This document shows positions 37,372 through 45,790 of a stretch of DNA of 64,000 nt, in pieces. The notes below the pieces were generated by a model. The model did not search any database. It was given only the letters and a program-made list of their open reading frames with translations, and was not told where the DNA came from. The position numbers and the translations under genes are program-made. This stretch comes from Candidatus Pantoea gossypiicola (GTDB lineage Bacteria; Pseudomonadota; Gammaproteobacteria; Enterobacterales; Enterobacteriaceae). Where the stretch lies: assembly GCF_008632075.1 (NCBI RefSeq), contig NZ_VWVM01000006.1, forward strand, positions 224,986 through 288,985. Reading direction: 5' to 3'. Position 1 is the stretch's first letter; each line of letters opens with the position of its first letter.

Positions 37372-37408
37372 AAAAAAAGCGCAGTCACCTGCGGTGGCTG
37401 CGCTTCTT
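37372..37408 (-). terminator. Terminator of ybjP
   Basis: On the reverse strand, the stem GCGCAG-CACC / GGTG-CTGCGC is followed by seven T, 19 bases after the ybjP stop. Confidence 0.85.
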
Positions 37409-37426
37409 ATAACCGTTAAATCTGAA

Positions 37427-37966
37427 TTATTTTTTTGATTTTTCAAGCATCTGGCTCAGGCTGCCACCCTCGGCATGCGCAGGGTTCGCCATGTAGCGCA
37501 CGTCGTCAACGACCCAGCAGGTGCCCTGATGGATCATCAGCACTTCATCCTGCCACTGTTTGCCGTCGCGGCTCAGATCGACCCGCAGCGGGATGTTGCG
37601 TGCATCGCGGTTCGGAATGGTGGAGGCATCGGCGACGCGGGCAGCCGTCGGACCCTGTGACAGGCTGGAGAAGAGATCGCCATTGCGCCACTGTGAGCCA
37701 GCATTACTGCCGCTGGCCGCCTGAAGGGAGTGATAAAGCGCATCACTCAGGTAAGGGCGATATTTTGCCAGCGTGTTGCTGTCGGGCAGACCCTGCACAG
37801 GCTGTTCGACACGCAGATCGTAAAACTTCTGGGCTACCTGGTCAGGACCGCCATCAATACAGGGGGCGGTGCGCTGGCCATTATCCTTAATGACTGGCTC
37901 AACGGTGGTACAGGCGCTGAGCAACAGGGCCGCCGGAATTAATAGCGCAAACGCGTTGTTTCTCAT
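37427..37966 (-). CDS. ybjP: Lipoprotein YbjP
   Basis: This 179-residue protein is predicted to be a membrane-anchored lipoprotein with lipobox LLSAC (Cys19); the next residues (TT) do not signal inner-membrane retention. Conserved with E. coli YbjP are CIDGGPDQVAQKFYD, PYLSDAL and STIPNRDARNIPLRVDL. The latter half resembles a DUF3828-type fold. Function is unknown. ATG 37966 has AAGGA upstream; an earlier in-frame ATG (37993) would spoil the signal peptide. It is divergent from ybjQ. Confidence 0.88.
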   Translation of the reverse strand: MRNNAFALLIPAALLLSACTTVEPVIKDNGQRTAPCIDGGPDQVAQKFYDLRVEQPVQGLPDSNTLAKYRPYLSDALYHSLQAASGSNAGSQWRNGDLFSSLSQGPTAARVADASTIPNRDARNIPLRVDLSRDGKQWQDEVLMIHQGTCWVVDDVRYMANPAHAEGGSLSQMLEKSKK

Positions 37967-38072
37967 CTCGATTTCCTTATGGTTCTCTGGCAAGGTGCCC
38001 TTTTTAGCATAGAGTATAGCCGTGCTTTTTAGTCGAAAGAGCCTTAGCCCGGTTTACAACAAGGAGAATGCG

Positions 38073-38393
38073 ATGAAATTTTCAACAACCCCAACGCTGG
38101 AAGGTCACAGCATCAGTGAATATTGCGGTGTGGTTACCGGAGAAGCGATTCTGGGTGCCAACATCTTCCGTGATTTTTTCGCGGGCATCCGTGATGTGGT
38201 CGGTGGTCGTTCCGGCGCGTATGAGAAAGAGCTGCGTAAAGCACGTGAAATCGCGTTTAAAGAGCTGGAAGAGCAGGCAAAAGCGCTGGGTGCCAACGCT
38301 GTGGTCGGTATCGACATTGATTACGAAACGGTTGGCAAAGATGGCAGCATGCAGATGGTCAGCGTCAGCGGCACGGCGGTGATCATTCGTTGA
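38073..38393 (+). CDS. ybjQ: UPF0145 family protein YbjQ
   Basis: This 106-residue cytoplasmic protein forms a pentameric ring in related structures; its function is unknown. Typical stretches are [23 protein letters not shown] (split here over two helices) and [26 protein letters not shown] precedes ATG 38073. The stop overlaps the TTG start of amiD, so the two are translationally coupled, as they are neighbours in E. coli. Confidence 0.93.
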   Translation: MKFSTTPTLEGHSISEYCGVVTGEAILGANIFRDFFAGIRDVVGGRSGAYEKELRKAREIAFKELEEQAKALGANAVVGIDIDYETVGKDGSMQMVSVSGTAVIIR

Positions 38394-39214
38394 AACGCGG
38401 GCTGTTGCTGATACTGGCACTGCTGCTGGCGGGCTGTCACTCCGGGATGGAAGCGCGTGACGGCTACTGGGCCGATCTGCGGCATCCGGCACAGGGCGCG
38501 CGACCGCGGGTGAAGGTGATTGTGATCCACTACACCGCCGAAGATTTTTCTTCGTCGCTGGCGACACTTACCGATCGGGAAGTCAGCGCCCACTATCTGA
38601 TTCCCCGCCAGCCGCCTCAACGCGCCGGTAAAGGCGTTATCTGGCAGCTGGTGCCAGAGCAGCAGCTCGCCTGGCATGCCGGGCCCAGCTTCTGGCGTGG
38701 AGCCACACGCATCAATGACACCTCGATTGGCATTGAACTGGTGAACCGGGGGTATCGCCGGACGCTGACCGGCCTCGAATGGCAGCCCTTTACTGCCGCG
38801 CAGATCCCCACCCTGGAGGCGCTGGTGCGGGATATTGCACAGCGTTACGACATCCCACCAGAAAACATTGTCGGTCACAGTGATATCGCGCCGCAGCGCA
38901 AGCAGGATCCGGGCCCACTGTTCCCGTGGCAGCAACTGGCACAGCGCGGACTCGGTGCCTGGCCCGATGCCGGGCGGGTGCAGCTTTATTTAGCGGGTCA
39001 GGATCCACATGCGCGGGTGCCTGTACAGCCGCTCATGGAAAGTCTGCAACGCTACGGTTATGCGGTGACAGCGGGGATGAGTGCGCGTGAGCAGCAGAGG
39101 GTGATTGCCGCCTTTCAGATGCATTTCCGGCCTGCGGATTATCGCGGTCAGCCCGATGCCGAAACCGCCGCGATAGCTGCCGCGCTTCTGGATAAGTACG
39201 GCGCGTCGCAATAG
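38390..39214 (+). CDS. amiD: N-acetylmuramoyl-L-alanine amidase AmiD
   Basis: This zinc amidase, an outer-membrane lipoprotein in E. coli, cleaves anhydro-muropeptides. The 274 residues start at TTG (38390), which overlaps the ybjQ stop; no ATG or GTG gives a complete signal. Lipobox LAGC has Cys16. The amidase_2 domain carries the zinc ligand His47 in [10 protein letters not shown], then [22 protein letters not shown] and the second-shell motif [22 protein letters not shown]-binding-like C-terminus ([15 protein letters not shown]) follows. Confidence 0.93.
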   Translation: MKRGLLLILALLLAGCHSGMEARDGYWADLRHPAQGARPRVKVIVIHYTAEDFSSSLATLTDREVSAHYLIPRQPPQRAGKGVIWQLVPEQQLAWHAGPSFWRGATRINDTSIGIELVNRGYRRTLTGLEWQPFTAAQIPTLEALVRDIAQRYDIPPENIVGHSDIAPQRKQDPGPLFPWQQLAQRGLGAWPDAGRVQLYLAGQDPHARVPVQPLMESLQRYGYAVTAGMSAREQQRVIAAFQMHFRPADYRGQPDAETAAIAAALLDKYGASQ

Positions 39215-39218
39215 CGAA

Positions 39219-40220
39219 TTACTGTTGCAGAAACGCTTTCCAGTGGGTGACAACCTGCTCCAGCGCCGCACGGTCAGCATCCAGATGAGTGACCAGTCGG
39301 GTGCGTGTTCCCACGCTGATTAACACGCCGCGTGCCTTCATCCACTCGCCTAAGGGTTTAACCTGGGCTTCCGGTACCGCCACGAACAGCATGTTGGTCT
39401 GCTGATCGAGGACGCTGACGCCCAGCTCATGCAACTGCTGTCCCAGCCAGGCGGCATTGTCATGATCCTCCTGCAGTCGCGCCACGTTGTGCTCTAACGC
39501 ATAGAGACCCGCCGCCGCCAGAATACCCGCCTGACGCATGCCGCCGCCGGTCATTTTGCGCCAGCGACGGGCGCGCTCAATCAGCGCCGTATTGCCACAC
39601 AGCAGCGAACCGACGGGTGTGCCCAGACCTTTAGAGAGACAGATGGTCAGGGTGTCACAATAGCGGGCGATCGCCGTCAGCGTGGTCTTCTGCGCAACCA
39701 CGGCGTTGAAAATGCGCGCGCCATCAATATGCAGCGCCAGCTTGTGCTCGCGGGTGAAGGTCCAGGCCTGGTCCAGATAATCCAGCGGCAGCACTTTACC
39801 GTGATGGGTGTTCTCCAGACTCAGCAGACGGGTGCGGGCAAAGTGAATATCATCCGGCTTAATGGCCGCTGCCACCACATCGAGCGGCAGGGTGCCATCA
39901 TCGGCGGCCAGCACCGGCTGCGGCTGAATGCTGCCCAGCACCGCCGCACCGCCCGCTTCATATTTGTAGTTGTGCGCCTGCTGACCGACGATATATTCAT
40001 CGCCGCGCTCGCAGTGGCTGAGCAACGCCACCAGATTTGCCTGGGTGCCGGTCGGGAAAAACAGTGCCGCGGCTTTGCCGCTCAGTCGTGCTGCTTCCGC
40101 CTCCAGCGCATTCACGGTGGGATCGTCACGGTAGACGTCATCACCGATTTCGGCTGACATCATCGCGCTTAACATGGCGGCGCTGGGCCGGGTCACGGTA
40201 TCACTGCGTAAATCGATCAC
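39219..40220 (-). CDS. ltaE: Low-specificity L-threonine aldolase LtaE
   Basis: This PLP enzyme splits threonine and allo-threonine to glycine and acetaldehyde. The 333 residues equal the E. coli length. The PLP lysine is Lys197 in CLSKGLGTPVGS. Asp166 and Arg169 in HIDGARIFNA and the phosphate-binding PTGTQANLVAL near residue 56 complete the site. Convergent with amiD (4 bases between stops), it is followed upstream by poxB on the same strand after 70 bases, as in E. coli. Confidence 0.95.
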   Translation of the reverse strand: MIDLRSDTVTRPSAAMLSAMMSAEIGDDVYRDDPTVNALEAEAARLSGKAAALFFPTGTQANLVALLSHCERGDEYIVGQQAHNYKYEAGGAAVLGSIQPQPVLAADDGTLPLDVVAAAIKPDDIHFARTRLLSLENTHHGKVLPLDYLDQAWTFTREHKLALHIDGARIFNAVVAQKTTLTAIARYCDTLTICLSKGLGTPVGSLLCGNTALIERARRWRKMTGGGMRQAGILAAAGLYALEHNVARLQEDHDNAAWLGQQLHELGVSVLDQQTNMLFVAVPEAQVKPLGEWMKARGVLISVGTRTRLVTHLDADRAALEQVVTHWKAFLQQ

Positions 40221-40290
40221 CTTATGCTCCTGGATGTGGCGAAAGAGAAAAAAAGGCGGGCATCGCGCCCGCCTGGATGGAGCCTCTGTT

Positions 40291-42012
40291 TTACCGCAGC
40301 CAGTTGGTTTTCGCCAGTTCTACCACCTCATCACCGCGACCGTTCATGATGGCGCGCAGCATGTAGAGACTGAAGCCTTTGGCCTGCTCCATTTTGATCT
40401 GCGGTGGCATGGCCAGTTCCTCTTTGGCGGTGATGACATCGACCAGCACCGGGCCATCATGGGCAAACGCCTGCTCCAGCGCGCCATTCAGTTCTGACGC
40501 CTTTTCTACCCGGATGCCACGAATGCCGCAGGCCTGGGCGATAGCAGCAAAGTCGGGATTTTCCAGCTCCGTGCCGTCGGTGAGATAGCCACCGGCCTTC
40601 ATCTCCATCGCCACAAAGCCCAGCACACTGTTGTTAAAGATCACCAGTTTTACCGGCATTTTCAGCTGCGCCAGCGAGATGAAATCGCCCATCAGCATGC
40701 TGAAGCCGCCGTCGCCGCACAGCGCCACGACCTGACGGTTGCGATCAATCGACTGCGCACCCAGCGCCTGTGGCATCGCGTTAGCCATTGAGCCATGGTT
40801 AAACGAACCCAGCAGGCGACGTCTGCCGTTCATCTTCAGGTAGCGCGCCGCCCAGACGGTCGGGGTTCCGACATCGCAGGTAAAAATAGCGTCGTCGCTG
40901 GCGTAATGGCTGATCTGCTGTGCCAGATATTGCGGATGAATCGGCTGCTTGTCGTTGGGTTGCGCCAGCTCGTCGAGACTTTTGCGCGCCTCGCCATAAT
41001 GCTTAACCGCGCTGTCGAGATGTTTGCGATCGCTTTTGGGCGTCAGTTGCGGCAGCAGCGCCTGCAGCGTGCTTTTCACATCGCCAACATAAGCCTGATC
41101 GACGTGACAATGTGATCCGAGGCTGCCCGGATTGATATCGATCTGAATGATCTTGGCGTTTTCCGGATAGAAGGCGCGATAGGGGAACTGGGTGCCAAGC
41201 AACACCAGCGTCCCGGCATTCATCATGGCGTGGAAACCGGATGAGAACCCGATCAGGCCGGTCATGCCAACATCATAAGGGTTATCATATTCGATGTGTT
41301 CTTTGCCGCGCAGCGCATGGACGACAGGGGCTTTCAGCGCTTCGGCCAGCGCGACCACTTCCTGATGCGCACCAGCGCAGCCACTGCCGCACAGCAGCGT
41401 AATGTCAGTGGCCTCGTTCAGCGTCTGTGCCAGCCGGGCCAGTTCGGCGGGCTGCGGCAGGACCTGCGGTAACTGCGGCGGATACCACTCAGTGCTGGCG
41501 CTTTCCGGTGCCAGTTTCAGCGCAATATCACCTGGCAGTACCACAACCGAGACGCCGCGATTCAGAATCGCTTTTCGCATGGCGATGCCCAGAACCTGGG
41601 GTAACTGCTCAGGATTCGAGACCAGCTCACAGTAGTGGCTGCATTCGCGGAACAGCTCCTGCGGATGGGTTTCCTGAAAATAGCCGCTGCCGATTTCGCT
41701 GGAGGGGATGTGCGCGGCAATCGCCAGAACCGGAACGCGGTTACGATGGCAGTCGAACAAACCGTTGATGAGATGTAAATTGCCCGGCCCGCAGGAACCG
41801 GCGCAGACCGCCAGTTCGCCGCTGATGTGCGCTTCCGCGCCCGCCGCAAAGGCAGCCACTTCTTCGTGGCGCGTCGGCATCCATTCGATGGTGCCCATGC
41901 GATTGAGACTGTCGCTCAGGCCGTTCAGGGAGTCCCCGGTGACACCCCAGATGCGTTTGACGCCCGCGCTTTCCAGCGTTTTGGCGACCAGCGCCGCCAC
42001 GGTTTGTTTCAT
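40291..42012 (-). CDS. poxB: Pyruvate dehydrogenase (ubiquinone), PoxB
   Basis: This peripheral membrane flavoenzyme oxidises pyruvate to acetate and CO2, passing electrons to ubiquinone. The 573 residues (E. coli 572) show the catalytic Glu50 ([10 protein letters not shown]), ThDP-binding [12 protein letters not shown]...NN, and a C-terminal amphipathic tail ([20 protein letters not shown]) that unfolds to bind the membrane. In E. coli it is RpoS-dependent and used in stationary phase; no clear extended -10 could be confirmed here. lysO follows upstream directly; the hcp-hcr pair of E. coli is absent. Confidence 0.95.
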   Translation of the reverse strand: MKQTVAALVAKTLESAGVKRIWGVTGDSLNGLSDSLNRMGTIEWMPTRHEEVAAFAAGAEAHISGELAVCAGSCGPGNLHLINGLFDCHRNRVPVLAIAAHIPSSEIGSGYFQETHPQELFRECSHYCELVSNPEQLPQVLGIAMRKAILNRGVSVVVLPGDIALKLAPESASTEWYPPQLPQVLPQPAELARLAQTLNEATDITLLCGSGCAGAHQEVVALAEALKAPVVHALRGKEHIEYDNPYDVGMTGLIGFSSGFHAMMNAGTLVLLGTQFPYRAFYPENAKIIQIDINPGSLGSHCHVDQAYVGDVKSTLQALLPQLTPKSDRKHLDSAVKHYGEARKSLDELAQPNDKQPIHPQYLAQQISHYASDDAIFTCDVGTPTVWAARYLKMNGRRRLLGSFNHGSMANAMPQALGAQSIDRNRQVVALCGDGGFSMLMGDFISLAQLKMPVKLVIFNNSVLGFVAMEMKAGGYLTDGTELENPDFAAIAQACGIRGIRVEKASELNGALEQAFAHDGPVLVDVITAKEELAMPPQIKMEQAKGFSLYMLRAIMNGRGDEVVELAKTNWLR

Positions 42013-42142
42013 GCTCTTCTCCTTTGTCGGCCCGTACTAAAGAGTGACGTGACCAGAACCGAAAAAAGAAGCGTAGACGACACGGCAGAAAAGCAGACGT
42101 GAAAAAATGCGCTGGCAGAGCTCAGCCCATCTCAGACCGGGG

Positions 42143-43042
42143 TCAGGCAGAGAAGAGGGCGATCAGAATCGGGGCCAGCAGGCTCATGACAAAACCGTGC
42201 ACAATGGCAGCAGGGACAATCTCGTTGCCGCCCGCCCGCTGCAGCACCGGCAGGGTAAAGTCCATTGAGGTGGCTCCGCACAGGCCCAGTGCACTCGAAC
42301 GATGACGGCCAATCAGTGCCGGGATCAGCATGATGGCGACCAGTTCACGTACCAGGTCGTTGAAGAAGGCGGCGCTGCCGATGACCGGGCCAAAGGCTTC
42401 GGTCATCAGAATGCCTGAGAGGGAGTACCAGCCAAAGCCGCTGGCTAGTGCCAGACCAGTCTTCAGTGGCATGCCCAGCACCAGCGCGGCAATCAGGCCC
42501 CCGATCAGCGCGCTGACCAGCACGACAACGGCCACCAGCATGCCACGACGGTTCAGGATAATCTGACGCAGCGTCATGCCACTGCCACGCAGCTGAATAC
42601 CCACCAGAAACAGCAGGAAAATCAGCGCATATTCGCTGGCGGTTGAGGCGTGATGCAGCAGCGGCCACTGGGTCAGGCCAAGCAGAAAACCAAGGACAAC
42701 GACGCCGCACAGTTTCAGGGAGTCCAGCGCCATATGCAGCCGTGATGGCAGTTTCTCCTGCCGGTGCGCATGCTGCCAGGGAGCATATTTTTCCAGTCCG
42801 CGCAGTGCCAGCAGGTTACACAGCAGAATGCAGAACGCCGCTACCAGCGCGGTGTGAAAAACCGCCAGCAGGTTGCTGCTCAGATTGTCGAGAAAGGCCA
42901 GACTGATGCCCATAAAGAAGAGAATCACGTAAACCATCCAGCCCAGCAGCTGATTTACCCGGCGCAGGGTGTCGGTTTTGCGGAAAGGTAGCAACCAGCC
43001 GGCGATCAGCGGCAGCAGAATAATCAGAAGTCCGGAGTACAT
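42143..43042 (-). CDS. lysO: L-lysine exporter LysO (YbjE)
   Basis: This 299-residue inner-membrane exporter of lysine and thialysine has about eight helices; E. coli LysO has the same length. Conserved blocks are MVYVILFFMGISLAFLDNL, LILNRRGMLVA-type loop at QIILNRRGM, and SGFGWYSLSGILMTEAFGPV and GLCGATSMDFTLPVLQRAGG in the transport core. ATG 43042 matches the E. coli N-terminus; an ATG five codons upstream is less likely. It lies upstream of poxB on the same strand and is divergent from ybjD. Confidence 0.92.
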   Translation of the reverse strand: MYSGLLIILLPLIAGWLLPFRKTDTLRRVNQLLGWMVYVILFFMGISLAFLDNLSSNLLAVFHTALVAAFCILLCNLLALRGLEKYAPWQHAHRQEKLPSRLHMALDSLKLCGVVVLGFLLGLTQWPLLHHASTASEYALIFLLFLVGIQLRGSGMTLRQIILNRRGMLVAVVVLVSALIGGLIAALVLGMPLKTGLALASGFGWYSLSGILMTEAFGPVIGSAAFFNDLVRELVAIMLIPALIGRHRSSALGLCGATSMDFTLPVLQRAGGNEIVPAAIVHGFVMSLLAPILIALFSA

Positions 43043-43167
43043 ATCAATGCCATCCATGGGGGAAGAGGCAACACGCTAGCGAAAAAGCGTATTGGAGTAA
43101 ACCCCATAGCAGCTTGACCGGTTCGCTGGCGGCAACCATGCTGTTTATAACCTGAGGATGGACGCCT

Positions 43168-44805
43168 ATGATTCTGGAACATATCGATATTCGCGGTTTC
43201 CGCGGCATCAACAAGCTCTCACTTCCTTTAACCCGGACTAATCTGCTGATTGGTGAGAATGCCTGGGGCAAATCCAGCCTGCTGGATGCCCTGAGCCTGT
43301 TACTTTCGCCTAACGAACCGGCCTATGTTTTTACCCAGGCTGATTTCCATTTCACCCCAGGCGATGTGGCCGATCCCATGCGCCGTCTGTCAGTCGTATT
43401 TCATTTTCGCGATGATGGCTGCGACCCGGATGCTGTGCTCTCAACGTTCTGGCAGCGCGATGCTCAGGGCCAGCGTCGGCTTTATTACAGCGTCAGCGCG
43501 ATCTGGCGTGACAGCGGCATCGAAACCCGACGCCGTTTCGTTGATGTGAACGCGCAGCTGTTGCCAGAGCAACATTGCGCGGCGGCCATTGACCTGTTGC
43601 TGAAACGCTATCCGGTGCTGCGACTGCGCGATGCGCGCTTTAGTAAGCGGACGCGTAACAGTGCGCCGGTGGCTACTCCACATCCTGAGGTGCTGGCGAG
43701 CATGGCGTCGCTGGCGCGCGATCTGGAACACTATCCTCAGCAGCTCAGTGATGAGGTGCTGCGACAGGGGCTGAAGACCATGCAGCAACTGATGCAGCAC
43801 TATTTTCTGGTGCAGTTGCCCGATGCGGGCAATGAACTCAGGTCGCGGGATCCACAGACACGCGACGGGGAAAAAGGATGGAGGGCGCTGGATCAGCTCA
43901 ATCAGCTGATAGCCGGAACCGACTCCCGCAGTCGTCAGCTGATTCTGCTGCAGATGTTTACCCTGTTGATTGAGGCGCGAGGCGACGTCCCGCTGGCCGC
44001 TGATGCCCGGCCGCTGCTGCTGATTGAAGATCCGGAAACCCGTCTGCATCCGATTATGCTGTCGGTGGCGTGGAACCTGCTAAAGCTGTTGCCGCTGCAA
44101 AAAATCGCCACCACCAATTCTGCTGAGCTTCTGTCTCAGGTGCCGGTAGAAAACGTCTGTCGTCTGGTACGCGGCCCCTCGCGCGTGACCGCCTGGCGCA
44201 TCGGGCCAGAAGGGCTGAGTGCCGAAGAGAGCCGGCGCATCGGCTTCCATATTCGCGTCAACCGGCCTGCGGCGCTGTTTGCCCGTTGCTGGCTGCTGGT
44301 GGAGGGGGAAACCGAAGTCTGGATTATGAATGAGCTGGCACAGCAGTGCGGTTACAACTTTGCGGCTGAAGGGGTTAAGGTAATTGAGTTTGCGCAGTCG
44401 GGCTTAAAGCCGCTACTGAAGTTTGCCCGTCGCATGGGCATCGCCTGGCATGTGCTGACAGACGGCGATCAGGCGGGTAACAAATATGCCAGCACGGCAC
44501 GCACGCAGTTACAGCCCGGCGATCCTGAGCTGCGTTTTCTGACGCAGTTACCGGCGCTGGATATGGAGAATTTTCTCTATCACCAGGGCTTCCAGGATGT
44601 CTATCATCAGATGGCGCACCTGCCGTTAAACGTTCCCATGAGTTCCAGGTGTATTATTACTAAAGCGATTCATCATAGTTCTAAACCTGAACTCGCCATC
44701 GCGGTGGCGACGTCAGCAGCGGAACGCGGGCCGGAGGCCATCCCGCCGTTAATACGGGAGATGTTTGCCCGGGTGATTCGGCTGGCGCAGCGCCAGGCAG
44801 ATTAA
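43168..44805 (+). CDS. ybjD: OLD-family ATPase-TOPRIM nuclease YbjD
   Basis: This 545-residue protein has an SMC/RecF-like ATPase followed by a TOPRIM nuclease domain (OLD family). Walker A is GENAWGKSS at about 29-37; the ABC-type segment LLLIEDPETRLHP is Walker B plus D-loop. The TOPRIM acidic residues are in LLVEGETEVW (about 375) and VLTDGDQAGNKYA (about 430). No UvrD-like helicase gene is adjacent, so it is the stand-alone (class 1) arrangement. The E. coli homologue (552 aa) has no settled function; other OLD proteins act in phage exclusion. E. coli has aqpZ next door, absent here. Confidence 0.92.
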   Translation: MILEHIDIRGFRGINKLSLPLTRTNLLIGENAWGKSSLLDALSLLLSPNEPAYVFTQADFHFTPGDVADPMRRLSVVFHFRDDGCDPDAVLSTFWQRDAQGQRRLYYSVSAIWRDSGIETRRRFVDVNAQLLPEQHCAAAIDLLLKRYPVLRLRDARFSKRTRNSAPVATPHPEVLASMASLARDLEHYPQQLSDEVLRQGLKTMQQLMQHYFLVQLPDAGNELRSRDPQTRDGEKGWRALDQLNQLIAGTDSRSRQLILLQMFTLLIEARGDVPLAADARPLLLIEDPETRLHPIMLSVAWNLLKLLPLQKIATTNSAELLSQVPVENVCRLVRGPSRVTAWRIGPEGLSAEESRRIGFHIRVNRPAALFARCWLLVEGETEVWIMNELAQQCGYNFAAEGVKVIEFAQSGLKPLLKFARRMGIAWHVLTDGDQAGNKYASTARTQLQPGDPELRFLTQLPALDMENFLYHQGFQDVYHQMAHLPLNVPMSSRCIITKAIHHSSKPELAIAVATSAAERGPEAIPPLIREMFARVIRLAQRQAD

Positions 44806-44821
44806 GTCTGCTTCGTAAAGA

Positions 44822-44852
44822 AAAATGCCAGCGGCACTGGCTGGCATTTTTA
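44822..44852. terminator. Terminator of ybjD, possibly also cspD
   Basis: The stem AATGCCAG/CTGGCATT is flanked by AAAA on the left and TTTT on the right, so it can serve both convergent genes. Confidence 0.8.
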
Positions 44853-44879
44853 GGTCACTGTTCAGAGGTGGGGTATGTA

Positions 44880-45101
44880 TCACGCCACGGCCTGTATCTC
44901 AACCGGCACGATGAGGCTGGCGTGATTGCCTTTCGGGCCTTCATGAACATCGAACTGAACCTGCTGGCCTGCCTTTAGCGTGCGGTAGCCTTCCATCTGA
45001 ATGGTGGAGTAGTGTGCAAAAATATCGTCGCCACCGCCAACCGGACAGATAAAGCCAAAGCCTTTGGAATTATTGAACCATTTAACTGTGCCCGTCTCCA
45101 T
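44880..45101 (-). CDS. cspD: Cold-shock-like protein CspD
   Basis: This 73-residue single OB-fold protein binds single-stranded DNA and inhibits replication in stationary phase. It has RNP1 KGFGFI and RNP2 DIFAHY. The tail (NHASLIVPVEIQAVA) and its position next to clpS identify CspD among the Csp paralogues. ATG 45101 is used; a longer frame to 45179 includes noncoding leader. In E. coli it is not cold-induced. Confidence 0.95.
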   Translation of the reverse strand: METGTVKWFNNSKGFGFICPVGGGDDIFAHYSTIQMEGYRTLKAGQQVQFDVHEGPKGNHASLIVPVEIQAVA

Positions 45102-45417
45102 GCTTTTACTTCCCTCGCAAGACATTTTATAAGTAGGTGAGGTCTTACAGGCTGTGAGTCGGATTTGATTAAAACTCAATCAGCGTGTGCAGGTAGAATG
45201 TAGAGAAAGCGCCGCTGGCGTCAAGCAAACCACCGGGCCAGGTGGAGAAAAAATCATCAAAATTTGAGGTAGTTAACGCTATTGCAAATTTTGTGATGCA
45301 GGTCGCGCAAGGGAATTTCTGAATAAATTTTCAGCAGCGACCAGGAGCTTGACAGGCATGTTAAACTCTCAACATGTAGCCAATAAAAGGCTCAAAGCAA
45401 AATCTCAACGGAACACT
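45102..45417. other. Divergent regulatory region between cspD and clpS
   Basis: No gene is present. TTGACA at 45349-45354 may be the -35 of the clpSA promoter; a good -10 is not obvious. The right half is AT-rich. A role in stationary-phase control is expected from E. coli but not visible. Confidence 0.45.
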
Positions 45418-45738
45418 ATGGCAAACACAAACGACTGGCTTAATTTTGAACATCTGGCCGAAGACAAAGTACGCGAAGGGTTAAAGCCGCCTTCTATGTA
45501 TAAAGTCATTCTGAATAATGACGATTATACACCTATGGAATTTGTTATTGACGTCGTGCAAAAGTTCTTTTCTTATGATGTTGAACGTGCAACGCAGCTG
45601 ATGTTGAAAGTTCACTATCACGGCAAGGCGATCTGTGGTGTATTTACAGCAGAAGTCGCCGAAACAAAAGCGGCCCAGGTGAACAACTATGCGCGGGAAA
45701 ATCATCATCCGTTGCTGTGTACGCTGGAAAAAGCCTGA
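45418..45738 (+). CDS. clpS: ClpS adaptor for N-degron proteolysis
   Basis: This 106-residue adaptor hands proteins with N-degron residues to ClpAP. The substrate pocket residues Asn34, Asp35, Asp36 and His66 are present ([17 protein letters not shown]). The flexible N-terminal tail that enters ClpA is residues 1-25. ATG 45418 gives the E. coli length; an in-frame start at 45349 would overlap the promoter. clpA follows after 52 bases, and Aat, which makes N-degrons, is encoded 3 kb away. Confidence 0.96.
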   Translation: MANTNDWLNFEHLAEDKVREGLKPPSMYKVILNNDDYTPMEFVIDVVQKFFSYDVERATQLMLKVHYHGKAICGVFTAEVAETKAAQVNNYARENHHPLLCTLEKA

Positions 45739-45790
45739 ACCCGTCTCCATATAGGAAACTGGTAAGGGCGATAATTGGGGGAGGTGCCTA

